Shown here: piece after piece, positions 45,499-55,559 of the stretch
Layout: the number at the start of each line of letters is the position of its first letter
Position numbering within the stretch: position 1 is the first letter of the stretch
DNA from: Metellina segmentata
Lineage: Eukaryota; Arthropoda; Arachnida; Araneae; Tetragnathidae
Length of the DNA: 64,000 nucleotides
NCBI GenBank assembly: GCA_947359465.1
Contig: OX375873.1
Location: forward strand, 37,234,437-37,298,436
Reading direction: 5' to 3'
The notes under the pieces: model-generated
Told to the model about the DNA's origin: nothing
The model's input: the letters and a program-made list of their open reading frames with translations, nothing else
Database searches by the model: none
Position numbers and translations under genes: made by a program

Positions 45499-45692
45499 GG
45501 TGGAGTGGTCGTTCACGGTAAGACGTTTGTCGCCAACTAATTTTTGTCGCCAAATCAAGATGGCGACCGAATTCCGTAATAGCAGATAGGGTTGCCATAA
45601 CAAAAACGGCAGATGTGAAGAAAATCAGCAAAAGGTGAAGGTTACCATATTTGGCGACAAATCGCCTTCTTACCGTGAACGACCACTCCGCC
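45499..45692. mobile_element. MITE, 194 bp, with 8 bp target duplication
   Basis: Terminal inverted repeats are GGTGGAGTGGTCGTTCACGG and GGCGGAGTGGTCGTTCACGG (25 bp, one mismatch, both continuing TAAGA). The flanks are a perfect 8 bp duplication, TTTTGAAA (45491-45498 and 45693-45700). Subterminal 'ttgtcgcc' blocks are also inverted. An 8 bp duplication points to hAT or P-type transposase for mobilisation. No coding capacity. Confidence 0.88.
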
Positions 45693-46054
45693 TTTTGAAA
45701 TTTCATACAAATATTGGAAATTTAAACTATACAGCTATTTTAAAATGAACGAACAAAAAATAAATTGGTAAGGCTTCTCTCTCTCTCTATTGTTAGTAAT
45801 TAATATCAATCAAAAATCAGTAAAACTAAAAATAATCTCAGACTAACAATAAGTAATCAGCAGTGAGAAAATAATATGAAATACATAAGGGCTAGCTCTA
45901 GCTTTACTAAATGTCTTGTTTTTGGACCGATCAGTTGGAATCTGCATTCTGTAATGTATAATTCTTGCGATAACGTACCAGTGTAGTGATTAAGTCTGCA
46001 TGGTCAAGTGGATGTATGTCTGCTTAAGACAATTTAGGCGACAGGTTTGTAGGA
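45693..46054. other. Unassigned
   Basis: Contains a short (CT)n at about 45776. No gene seen. Confidence 0.4.
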
Positions 46055-46410
46055 TCTTACTTCCCACATTTGCTTCCAAAAGAGGGGGTTGCTGTAATCC
46101 ATTTGAAAGAGTAGCTGATCACCAACCGGAGCAGTCGAGCATCGAAGCTAGATCCAACCAAAAATTGTAAGGTACATGGGGTCTGGTGCATGTTAAATCT
46201 GCCGTGGCCTCAAATATACTCAAGTTGACGTGGTGTAGAAGTTTAGAGAGTGGGATGCCAGGTCAAGTGTGACCTCGCCATATGATCGTGGTTCAAAATT
46301 ACAAGGTGTTGTGGACATGAGGTGTTGCGAGTGCAAGGATCCTTACCTTCGGGATTGATCCCGGATCATCTCGAATTATCCGTTGTATTGCACTAGTGCT
46401 CTGCTCTCCA
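46055..46410 (+). repeat. SINE family A, long copy
   Basis: Shows the head 'cagtcgagcatcgaagctag' (decayed B box), 'ctggtgcatgttaaatctgc', 'agtgggatgccaggtcaagt', 'gggattgatcccggatc' and 'ccgttgtattgcactag'. Confidence 0.75.
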
Positions 46411-46524
46411 AAGAACTTATTTACTCAATAATTCCTTCTGTGCTTACAAGGGAGGTAGCTCCGATTTAGGATATTAAGATTTAAAAGTTTCATTATCCAT
46501 AACGCGTGAAATGGTTATCTGGTT

Positions 46525-46720
46525 GGAATAGTAACAATATTAGCAACCGGAGGATTGCGAGTTCGAACTCAAACACAGACCATCGTGTACAAATGGAACT
46601 GGTGCCACAGTTCAAAATTATTATTGTCTCGTATTGTCTTCGTTGGTTCTGGTTTGATTCCAGACCGTCGTTAATAGCGCATTGTGTTGCTTCAGAGCGA
46701 CGTTAATAAAATACTGACTT
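46525..46720 (+). repeat. SINE family A, internally deleted copy
   Basis: B box 'ggattgcgagttcgaactc' is intact, followed by a shortened body and 'ttcagagcgacgttaataaa'. The middle segment is missing. Confidence 0.7.
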
Positions 46721-46899
46721 ACGACCTATAAATCACACCAATGCAATTCTTACGGTTCAAAATGGCTGCTGTGGTGTCGACGCCTCAAAAACGGTAGCAT
46801 GAAAACTGTACGAATCGTAAACCAGAAGAAGACAACCAACAGCTAGATAATTACGTTCTTATTATTCTGAGAACAAGAATATACACACTATTTACATCA

Positions 46900-47275
46900 T
46901 CGTTTCAACATATTCCCCGGCATCAAAATGTGTCAGGCCAGTGTGTGGGGGGAGGGTAACAACTTCACCCTTTGCTTCTGTCTCTCTTCTTCCGTCGCAT
47001 CCCCAATAGCCTCTGGCGTAGTTTTCAAAATCCCCAAAGGCAAAAGTCAAAGACCAATCAGAGATCATTCAGGAAGAACGCCACCTGCAGAGGGCGCTTC
47101 TATTTTCACCTGCTCTTCTCAAGCCGTAATGCGCGCGACACAAGAACAGCAGCTGGCGCCAAAATACAACCAATCAGAATACATTCGGCATTCCGAAATT
47201 CCGATGATGGTTTACTTTTTCCGGTCGGTGTATCTCACGATGTCAAGTACCCTAGACCGATAAAAAAATAAGGTT
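46900..47275. promoter_or_regulatory. GC-richer patch with two CCAAT boxes
   Basis: Base composition is clearly richer in G+C than the surroundings. Two 'accaatcaga' motifs lie near 47055 and 47168, with several CpGs ('gcgcgcgaca', 'tggcgcc') and no TATA box. Overlapping frames of 99-111 codons cover the patch on one strand but resemble no family. I infer a housekeeping-type promoter or first exon; it could equally be an unrecognised repeat. Confidence 0.35.
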
Positions 47276-48193
47276 TAAACTGGGGTTACCTGATAAAAGT
47301 GCATGCTTGAATAAAGAGTTTCCACTTTCGATACCAGAAATACGTTTGAATCTTGGCATTCACCACTAAAAGTAAACTGAATTTGTCTATTTTCCGGCGG
47401 TAGGCAGCTGTTGCGAAATAGTATATCCACCGCCCGTGAATATGTCAAGATATGTCATGCCATGACAGTGCTCACCATGTCGTTAAAAGATTCGTGCATC
47501 CAAAGAAGGAGCAATGTATGAAATGGAAGTCGTCTCTTGATGTCGGTGCATTCTAAATTCGGATAGAAATGGGATTCGTACGTGTAAATCGCATCTTGAA
47601 AGACACGATAGTAATTTTCTTCTAAAGTTAACATGTATGTTGCGTTATTGGTATTAGCAATTTATCTCGAAAGGAATACGAGGATTTTCGAATATAAGAT
47701 GGTTCCTTGAATAGAGGCGCTTCAAAATAGGACATAGTAGTGTTACTCACTAAAGTTTGCTGCGGTGAGACTTACGTTCTCTATAGATACTCTACAGTAA
47801 GGGAATCTTTACACTAGCAGAATTCAGGTCAATACGAATCTGAATCTGAAGAAGCTGACTTAGATTGCTTTTTCACTGAGTAAAGTAGATCGAGTGCATG
47901 GAGCGGAAGACTCTTTATTTGGGCAGCATAAAAGGTTTCAAGATGAACAATTTTGAAAAATAACCTCCTCAAAAAGCATTTTACCGGTTAGGATAGTTGA
48001 GAGTAAGAAAAGAAAAACATATTAAACATGATCCCGAATGGATACATTATTCATAGGTCAGAACATTAAGATATACGTATCTGAATGGGAACAGCAGGAA
48101 TTAATGAATGTACACACATGTGTGTGTGTATGTTCAGAAACTTCGGATCTACTGAATTTGCATCAAGCAAGATCAAATAATTTTACTACTATA
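47276..48193. other. Unassigned
   Basis: A possible fragment of repeat C lies near 47820. No gene seen. Confidence 0.35.
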
Positions 48194-49696
48194 CAGGGTG
48201 GTCCCGAATTTATGGTACAAACTTTAATGGTAGGTACAGGACATTGTAACAATGATTTATTGTATAGGAATGTATAGTCGCAAGTGACGCGGTGAGGCGA
48301 AAACAGGGGAAATAACGGCCGAAAGGAAAAACAAAGATTTTATTGAAAGCGTTGTTGACAAGTGTCATGTTTACAGTAATTGTTCAAAATTGCGTCCACC
48401 AGTATCGATACATGCTTGACAGCGTCGGTGGAGCGATTGGCGTACACGTTCAAAGATGCCTGGTATTTCACGCACACCTGCAGCAGCTACAGATAAGCGA
48501 GCGACGAGATCCTCATCTGAGTCAACTGGAGTCTCATAAACAAGATGCTTTAGATGTACCCATAAAAAGTAATCGAGGCTCGATAAATCAGGAGATCGGG
48601 GTGGCCAAGGGACTGGTCCACCACGCCCAATCCATCGAGTACCAAACGTGGCATTCAGGTAATTCCGTACATCAATGCTGAAGTGTGCTGGCGCCCCATC
48701 GTGCTGAAACCACATGCGGTTACGAATGGCGATCGGAACATCATGCAGCAGTTGTGGTAACACTTCTTTCAGAAAAATAAGATAGCTTCCGCCAGTGAGC
48801 CGCGTGGGTAGTAAGTATGGGCCAATCAAAAAGTCGTTCACAATACCAGCCCACACATTAATACTGAAACGTTGTTGAAACGCATGTCGACGCGTTGCAT
48901 GTGGATTATCGGTTGCCCACACATGGGAATTGTGCGCATTAAAGACACCCTCGCGTGAAAATGTAGCTTCATCTGTAAATAGCACATAATCTACGAAATC
49001 CGGCTGCAACGCACATTGCTGCATCACCCACAGGCAGAAGTTCACGCGGCGAGGATAATCTGCCGGATTCAATGCTTGTACTTTCTGAAAATGGAAGGGG
49101 TGTAAGCGATTTTCGTTTAACACTCTGCATACAGTCTGATGACTCACACCTACGTCACGCGCAACAGTTTTTGTGCTTGACTCGGGTCTATCAGCCACAA
49201 TGTTCAAGATGCTTTCTTCCAGCCTTGGAGTGCGTACAGCTCTTACTCGACCAGCGCCATGTCTGTTGACGTCGAACGCACCTGTTTCACAAAGTTGACG
49301 ATGTAACCGTTGAAAAATTCTATGATCCGGCATTCGTCGATCAGGATACTCCGCGCGATACATTCGTAACGCAGCTCTGCCGTTACCATTTGCACGGCCG
49401 TACATGTAATGCATGTCTGCTTTTTCTGCATACGTAAAGTCACCCATCGTCTACGGCAGCACAATTGTGAATGGCGCTTTTCCCTACTGCGATGCATCAT
49501 GTTCAACAGCGGCTAGACATCTACTGCCCTCTACCGGCAATGATACCAACCGATCACTCCATTTCTCTTTCCTTTTATTTCCCCTGTTTACGCCTCACCG
49601 CGTCACTTGCGACTATACATTCCTATACAATAAATCATTGTTACAATGTCCTGTACCTACCATTAAAGTTTGTACCATGAATTCGGGACCACCCTG
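48194..49696 (-). mobile_element. mariner-type transposon with 122 bp TIRs
   Basis: 1503 bp, TA duplication at 48192-48193 and 49697-49698. Ends CAGGGTGGTCCCGAATT...; inverted repeats extend 122 bp (48194-48315 and 49575-49696) with only about two mismatches. It contains one uninterrupted transposase gene on the minus strand. Intact coding and near-identical repeats indicate a recent arrival that may still be active. Confidence 0.93.
48371..49447 (-). CDS. DD41D Tc1/mariner-group transposase, intact
   Basis: A 358-residue protein that should cut and paste the surrounding TA-flanked element. Residues 5-55 form an N-terminal helical domain of the DUF4817 type common in arthropod transposases (FTYAEKADMHYMYG, ALRMYRAEYPDRRMP). 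A second helix-turn-helix at about 75-112 has VARDVGVSHQTVCRVL. The DDE catalytic core follows: FTDEATF (Asp159), QHDGAPAHF (Asp250) and RSPDLSSLDYFLW (Asp292), with 41 residues between the second and third Asp. The expected proline before SPD is present, and a C-terminal helical tail follows. The length is normal for the superfamily and there is no internal stop. The ATG at 49447 is used because the TIR ends about 130 bp upstream. The stop at 48371 lies 55 bp inside the other TIR. Confidence 0.92.
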   Translation of the reverse strand: MGDFTYAEKADMHYMYGRANGNGRAALRMYRAEYPDRRMPDHRIFQRLHRQLCETGAFDVNRHGAGRVRAVRTPRLEESILNIVADRPESSTKTVARDVGVSHQTVCRVLNENRLHPFHFQKVQALNPADYPRRVNFCLWVMQQCALQPDFVDYVLFTDEATFSREGVFNAHNSHVWATDNPHATRRHAFQQRFSINVWAGIVNDFLIGPYLLPTRLTGGSYLIFLKEVLPQLLHDVPIAIRNRMWFQHDGAPAHFSIDVRNYLNATFGTRWIGRGGPVPWPPRSPDLSSLDYFLWVHLKHLVYETPVDSDEDLVARLSVAAAGVREIPGIFERVRQSLHRRCQACIDTGGRNFEQLL

Positions 49697-49723
49697 TAGA
49701 GTGTTTGGATACTCTCGGAGACA

Positions 49724-50035
49724 GCACTGCATTCTTACCAAGGACCACACAAGAGCAAAGACGTGCTCTCATGTGCTAATGTGACTCGTTACTACAGAAG
49801 CTCTTGGACAGCCTTTTGGAAAGCACGTCTTTACAATGTGATGCTCTCGTACATAGCACTGCATTCTTACCAAGAGCCACTTTCTTACAATTAGATTACA
49901 AAGAGATTCTTACAATTACCCCCATTCGTACAAGAGCAAAGACGTGCTTCCATGTGCGAATGGGGATCCTTACAACTGGAACTCATGCACAGCCTTTTGG
50001 AAAGCACGACTTCACAATGTGATGCTTGCATTAGG
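49724..50035 (+). repeat. Tandem duplication, ~182 bp
   Basis: 'agagcaaagacgtgct' begins at 49751 and again at 49933. Both copies contain 'cagccttttggaaagcacg' and 'tcacaatgtgatgct'. 'agcactgcattcttaccaag' also occurs twice (about 49724 and 49855). It adjoins the mariner insertion. Confidence 0.75.
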
Positions 50036-50384
50036 TTCATAAGCCAACACATTCCATATTAACGTCCACATTTCATACAAATCGTGAGTTTGACAAAGAC
50101 CGACACATTAGGCACTTTTTCATTATATAGTTACCAGTAGCATACGAGGAATATGGGTGTCTTAATTCATTCCACACATCTTGTGGAATGTCCATTTTTT
50201 ATCTGAGGTACTTCGGTTCAAGTGCTTGGCACAAGATCGCAGCGTCAGCCATGTTTTTGGACTACATTAATTTTTGTAATACCTTAATTTTTGGACATGT
50301 GTACTTTAAGGTATTGGAGGGGAAAAACTAATATTTAACTGCTCTCAAAATGTGAACTCTAGGAATTTAGACTAGCCCTAGGTT
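50036..50384. other. Dispersed repeat fragment
   Basis: 50160-50300 resembles 38433-38530. Otherwise unassigned. Confidence 0.35.
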
Positions 50385-50565
50385 CAACAGGCCGTGATTT
50401 CGAATCACGGTCGTGCTATGGGTGTTAATAGTAGCTCAGAATCCACTTAGAGATGTATATCCTGGTCTGTAGAGTCTCAAGCCCTTGAAATTTTCTCGTT
50501 GAGACAAAAATGCTAGTACTCAAGGACATGGTGTGTCCTTTAGGTGTGCACGAGCTTCACAGGCT
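50385..50565 (+). repeat. SINE family B, best copy
   Basis: 'aggccgtgatttcgaatcac' resembles a B box in a short stem, followed by 'tatgggtgttaatagtagct' and 'cagaatccacttagagatg'. A tRNA origin is inferred. Confidence 0.55.
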
Positions 50566-50904
50566 CGAGTTACTCTAGTGATCTGTTATTTGCCCATAGG
50601 GTTTACTATCTTTAGTAAGCACGGGGGGGGAGCTCACATCGGAAATACCAAATGGATCTTTTTCTGCTTTCATCCCACTATATTTTGTTCTAATATCCCT
50701 TTTTTACCCCCTTCACTACATTTTTTACTTGAAGTTATATGTTTTGTGTATATCATAGCTTAGTCAAATATGGCCCTCGAGTCAGAAAATCTCCAAACAC
50801 GGAACGAAAATGCCAATGGAAATTCGATAAAGAAGCCAAGTGACGTCACATCTGGAATACGTAGAAGGGAAACACGTTCTCTCCTCTGCAAAAACACTAC
50901 CACT
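50566..50904. other. Unassigned
   Basis: Frame 50533-50763 is not recognised. Confidence 0.35.
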
Positions 50905-51040
50905 CTATTCTAGATGGTGGTTCAAAATTACGTGGTGTTGTCTTCGGATATTTTCCGTTGGGATTGATCCCGGACCGTCGTCAATAGCTCATTGTGTTGC
51001 TCCAGTAGAACTTTGATTAAAATACCTACCTATCTATCCA
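50905..51040 (+). repeat. SINE family A, 3' half
   Basis: 'tggttcaaaattacgtggtg', 'gttgggattgatcccggacc' and 'ttgattaaaatacctaccta' form a well-preserved tail ending in CCTACCTATC repeats. Confidence 0.8.
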
Positions 51041-52130
51041 GACTAGATGTATGGTGTAGTATGACAGAAAAAGGTTAGCATTCTATTTCGGAAAAACGCT
51101 GTGAATGAATATGGTCATTTGTGTTGTCTCCAGAGACGTTTGACTTTTTACGTAGTTACTTTTATTGTTTTAACGTTTGCTGGAAACGCGCGACTAGGAA
51201 GAGAAAATTAACTGTATAAATGAATTGCGAGGGGAATGCAAGTTTCGGGAATTACGTCACGTCCTTTCGGAAAAATGCCCCGTTATTTATAATTGAATTT
51301 AGCTTTTGAAATGCCATCTAAAATTTTTAACTGCATTGGGGATGCTATTCTTTTTTTAGATTTAAGAGGAAAAAACTACTTTTATTTTAGAATAATTTAT
51401 TCTAAAGCACTTTCTTTGAAGTTCATTTTAAAGAATGCAGTGATAAAAACTGTTGTCGCTTGCTGTTTTGCACGAAACAAATACAGAAAGTTTTTTTTCT
51501 TCGGAGAAAACACAAAAAAAATTGAATGAAGTAAATTCAAATTTGTGTAAATTAGTTTTCAGTGAGGAAATGCATTTAAATCTTTCTATCGTCGTATGTT
51601 CATTAGAAATAATTTAGAATTGGGGAATAGAAGAATGTTTGCACCTACTACAATTTGATTACTATTGCTCTCTGATGAACTATATATTCAAATATTTAAA
51701 TCCCAAAACATATTACACTTAAAAAACTGGTCTAGTTTAAATTTGAAGCTTAAAAAGTTCATAAAACTGCTCTTCTAAGGTTGAATGAAAAATGTATTTC
51801 TGATGAATTAGGCGAATGAATATCCAGCTCAATGTTTCCTTAATGTAAAATAGATTTTATGCAAGACATTTGAAAAAGAAGAGTACGAATTTAATTTAAA
51901 AGAGAGATTTTAAAAGAAGCAATTAATGCGTTTCAATTAATCTCCTTCAGGCATTAACTACTCCGTGGAAGTTAAAAGAAACATGAAGAAATATTTATGA
52001 AATAAACTATAAAAATAATATACGTTTCTTTCTTTGTAACCGCTGGACATCGTTCCTAATATATTTGACACATGCATTTTAAGCTGTTTTGAATTAAAAC
52101 TGATATTAAAATACTAATGCAAGCGTGTAA
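51041..52130. other. AT-rich, unassigned
   Basis: Frame 51293-51529 (78 codons) not recognised. Confidence 0.4.
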
Positions 52131-52315
52131 GGTAGGTAGGTATTTTAATTAACGTCGTATTGAAGTAACACAATGGGCTATTGACGACGGTCCGGAATCA
52201 ACCCACAAGTGGATTTGGGGACATCACATAATTTTGAACCACGCTCGGATGACGAGGCAACACCTGAGATGGCAACCCCCCCCTCTCCAAACTTCCCCAC
52301 TACTCCAAGAAAGAG
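52131..52315 (-). repeat. SINE family A copy
   Basis: Good reverse copy: 'gtaggtattttaattaacgt', 'cacaatgggctattgacgac', 'gatgacgaggcaacacctga' and 'ctctccaaacttccccac'. Confidence 0.8.
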
Positions 52316-53246
52316 TGTAAGGAAATAAAACTATATTAATTAAGATTTTGTTGCTTGAAAAACATGAACTATTTAAAAGAATTCCTGTTATAAACAGCAA
52401 CAAAGTGAAATGTACAAAGAGTAAAATTTTCAAGATATGAGGTTTTGTTGTCCTAGACCAAGATATGATGAGCTTTAGACTTGTGAAGTTCCCTAAGCTA
52501 TTTTGCTATTAGACAAAGAATAGATTTATTGAGAAGCGTACTTAGCTGGTAAAGTTTCAGGAGTTGAATTATCCTTAGTTTCTAGGAATAAATATTTTTT
52601 GACTTAGTGTGTTTCATCTATAAGGACATCCATTTACACTTTGTACGACGTTATTGGGTTTCGAATAAATGTATATTTAGAAATATTTTAGCAACTGCAG
52701 TGTAGACAGATAAATCATGCGTATGTTCTTATAATGCATTTACTCACTTATCTTAACCAAGTTAATATGGTTAAAGCATTTATTTCCCTTTTGGAAATGG
52801 TAACCAAGTGTTTCCACGGCAGCTGTATTCTTAAAATTTATTGAGGTATGCGTGACCATTTATCTTGCTGGATAAAACGTTTCATTTTTCGAGTCTAAAC
52901 ATTCTTAGGTAAATTTTTAAAGAAAGGTCTAACTCATCTCTATTCGGTGAAAACTTTCTGTTTGTAAATGCGTTTCCACTTTAAAAAGGTTTTTAAATAT
53001 TCACAGCCGCATGAGTTTGTTACTTTTAACTTTGAAGTTAGACTATGGAAGTAGTCATAACAAATTTATACTATATTCTTTTATAAATATTTTATAGGTT
53101 CTTTAGTTGTATATTAGTACCCTGACTTCATATTTTAAATGCATTTCTTTTTGATAGAATGTACTCGTAAAACTTTTATTCGCAGTAGACATAACTTTTT
53201 AATAAATTTTTGAATAAACCTTTATAAACTGACTCATGAGAAGGTA
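52316..53246. other. Unassigned
   Basis: AT-rich spacer, no gene recognised. Confidence 0.4.
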
Positions 53247-53372
53247 GGAGGGTATTTTAATTAATTTTGTACTGGAGAAACACAACGGGCTATTGCCGAC
53301 GGTTCGAGATCAATCCCAAAGGGAAAGATCCGAACACAGTACTACGGAATATTTTGAACCACGGTCACATGA
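53247..53372 (-). repeat. SINE family A, 3' half
   Basis: 'gggtattttaattaattttg', 'gagaaacacaacgggctat' and 'gagatcaatcccaaaggg'. Confidence 0.75.
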
Positions 53373-53831
53373 AACATCAGAGAAGGCAAAGCAATCGCAC
53401 AAGAATTACATCTTAAATATTTAAAATATGAATCAACCCCTTAATGAAAATTATAATATACTTTTTCCTAGTTATCTATTTTTAAGGAAATTTAAAGTCA
53501 CACAGCTCATGTTTATTAAAAGGAATTTTGATAAATGAAAAGTGTTCGACCTGAAACATTTTCACATAATGCGAGAAATGAATTTTTTCTATACAGTTTA
53601 GCCAGAAAATGTTTCTTTTTTCATTATATACAAACACAAAACTATACGCTAACAATGTTTTCAACTACACACGAAAAATCAGAATTTTTTAAATTTTATA
53701 ATTAAATAATGTCGAGACAGCTGTTTAAAAAGAATCCTAGCGTCAAAAGTACTTTCTAGTCTAATACCCTTGATAAATTGATCAGTGACCGGAAACGGTC
53801 AAGCAGTCTTAAATGTTACATCATTGTTTAA
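53373..53831. other. Unassigned
   Basis: No feature recognised. Confidence 0.4.
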
Positions 53832-53998
53832 CAGGGGTTGGACAAAATATGGAAACACCTCGTGAAATGCATGCTTGAAAAAAATGTTTATTCTAGTGAA
53901 ATATGTAGGTGGCGGTGGTGTTTTCGCCTACTGACGCCACCTATACAACGTAGCAAGTACGTTGCGTAGGTCAGTCGTTGTCGGGGCACTGTTCTGTG

Positions 53999-54012
53999 AA
54001 GTTGTAATTGCA
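53999..54012 (+). repeat. LINE target-site duplication, left copy
   Basis: AAGTTGTAATTGCA, repeated exactly at 58100-58113. This 14 bp duplication delimits the LINE. Confidence 0.9.
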
Positions 54013-54060
54013 CTTTTTAAAGAAAAATCGTCCAAAAACTCTTCTTTTTAAGCAACAATG

Positions 54061-55395
54061 AATACACCACCCCAACCAAGCACCCCAAGGGGAGCAGAAC
54101 TCTCATTCTAAACTTAAAAAAATTCAGTTTCTCCCATGACGGAGTCACTATTCCTCCAAACGAGAGCAACAGAAATACTAGTAAAAGACAAAAACTGTCT
54201 AGTAGCAACCAAAACTAAAGTTATAAACGAAATCAAAGTAACAGAAAAGTACTGGAGCTCCAGCTTAGAGAAAATAGCTTGCCTGGAATGCCAGCCTAAA
54301 GGCCAACCAAGAAGAAAATAAAAGCAATATAAACTTAAAAAAAGATTTAAAAGACCTCCAACAGGTTATTGCTAAAGAGAGTGATAACGACAAGGAGCAA
54401 ATAGACCATATAAAAGAACTTATTAAGGGGCAAAAACAATTATTCGTTACTAAGAAAGAGCTAAAAGAACTTCAAAAAACTATAATTCACCAAATGGAGG
54501 AAAATGCCCTAACCACATCGGCGGGATTAACAGATTTATTAGCTAAGGAAGTTCCTAAAGTCTTAGAAGAAAACCATAGACACAACAGAGAAATGATAGC
54601 GAATCAAATACAGATGGAAATGGATGAGACCAACAAATTGAGCTCCAAGCTAGGTCAAAACATTGAAAACCTGAGAGACAACATTCGAGATAAAAATCAT
54701 CCTAACAAAGACCTGTCAATTGAAGTAAAAGAGATAAAAACATTATTACAAAACCCTCCAAGCTATGCAGGAGAGCTCAGCAACCACCAGACAACAAAAT
54801 CAATAATCATCTCAAAAGCACCAGCTACTACACACACCTTAATCGCAACTTCCAAAAACGATAGCCAGTCAGGAGAACAGGCCCTGGACGAATTTAAGAA
54901 AACAATGGGCGGTAACGCCCAGAAATGGAAAGTTAATAGGCTATAAGTAGGAAAAAATGAAAACATTCTAGTCAAAAACAAAATCATGTCGTCCTTTACC
55001 TCCCCTCACACGTCTCAAACCAACTACTGAATGCCGGCTCGATATGGTTCGCATTTGAACGATGCTCAATCAAGCAATACAACAACACTAATACTTCCTA
55101 CAACCGGTGTTTTAACTGCCAAGGCCATGGGCACATCGCTCCAAATTGTTGAGAAGAGGCACATTGCGGCAGATGTGCTGAAAAACAAGCGACAAAAGAC
55201 TGTAAGAAAAATACATCAAAATGTATTAACTGCACACTAATTATCATCCAAGCAGGATCAGAACTCCCCACCGACCACCCGGACTGGCATGCAACTTGCC
55301 CAACATACAAATCAAATTGGGACAAGAAGAACGAAGACGATGAACCAGCGCTCAAAAATCCAACGCAAGAGTACGTTGCTACCCCACCAATCGAA
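54061..55395 (+). pseudogene. LINE ORF1 (gag-like), broken
   Basis: Frames from 54061, 54136 and 54494 give lysine/glutamate-rich helical sequence typical of ORF1. The 54494-54946 piece has LTDLLAKEVPKVLEE and IENLRDNIRDK. A nucleic-acid-binding part follows at 55108-55230 with CFNCQGHGHIAPNC, CGRCAEKQATKDC and CINC, three CCHC-like knuckles, then HPDWHATCPTY. The final stop is near 55397. Several frameshifts and stops separate the pieces. Confidence 0.75.
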
Positions 55396-55559
55396 TAAGC
55401 AAAAGACAACAACCACCAATTAAAAGCTACAACAGCTTTAACTTCATACATCAACAACTAGTAGAGCCAGTCTCCTAAACAACCTACACAAACACTCAAG
55501 TCAAGCACAAGTTTCCCCCTCCCTCTTTAAAGATAGCAACAACACAACCAACAATATCT

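Noticed and set aside
46928..47271. Overlapping frames of 111 and 99 codons
   Set aside because: Two frames on the same strand are open together because of local composition, and neither resembles a family.
49072..49269. Plus-strand frames opposite the 358-residue transposase
   Set aside because: Antisense shadows of the intact transposase gene.
53832..54012. Independent MITE at the left Tc1 end
   Set aside because: It pairs with the terminus at 58889 and shares the 14 bp duplication with the right half, so it is the left part of the split Tc1.
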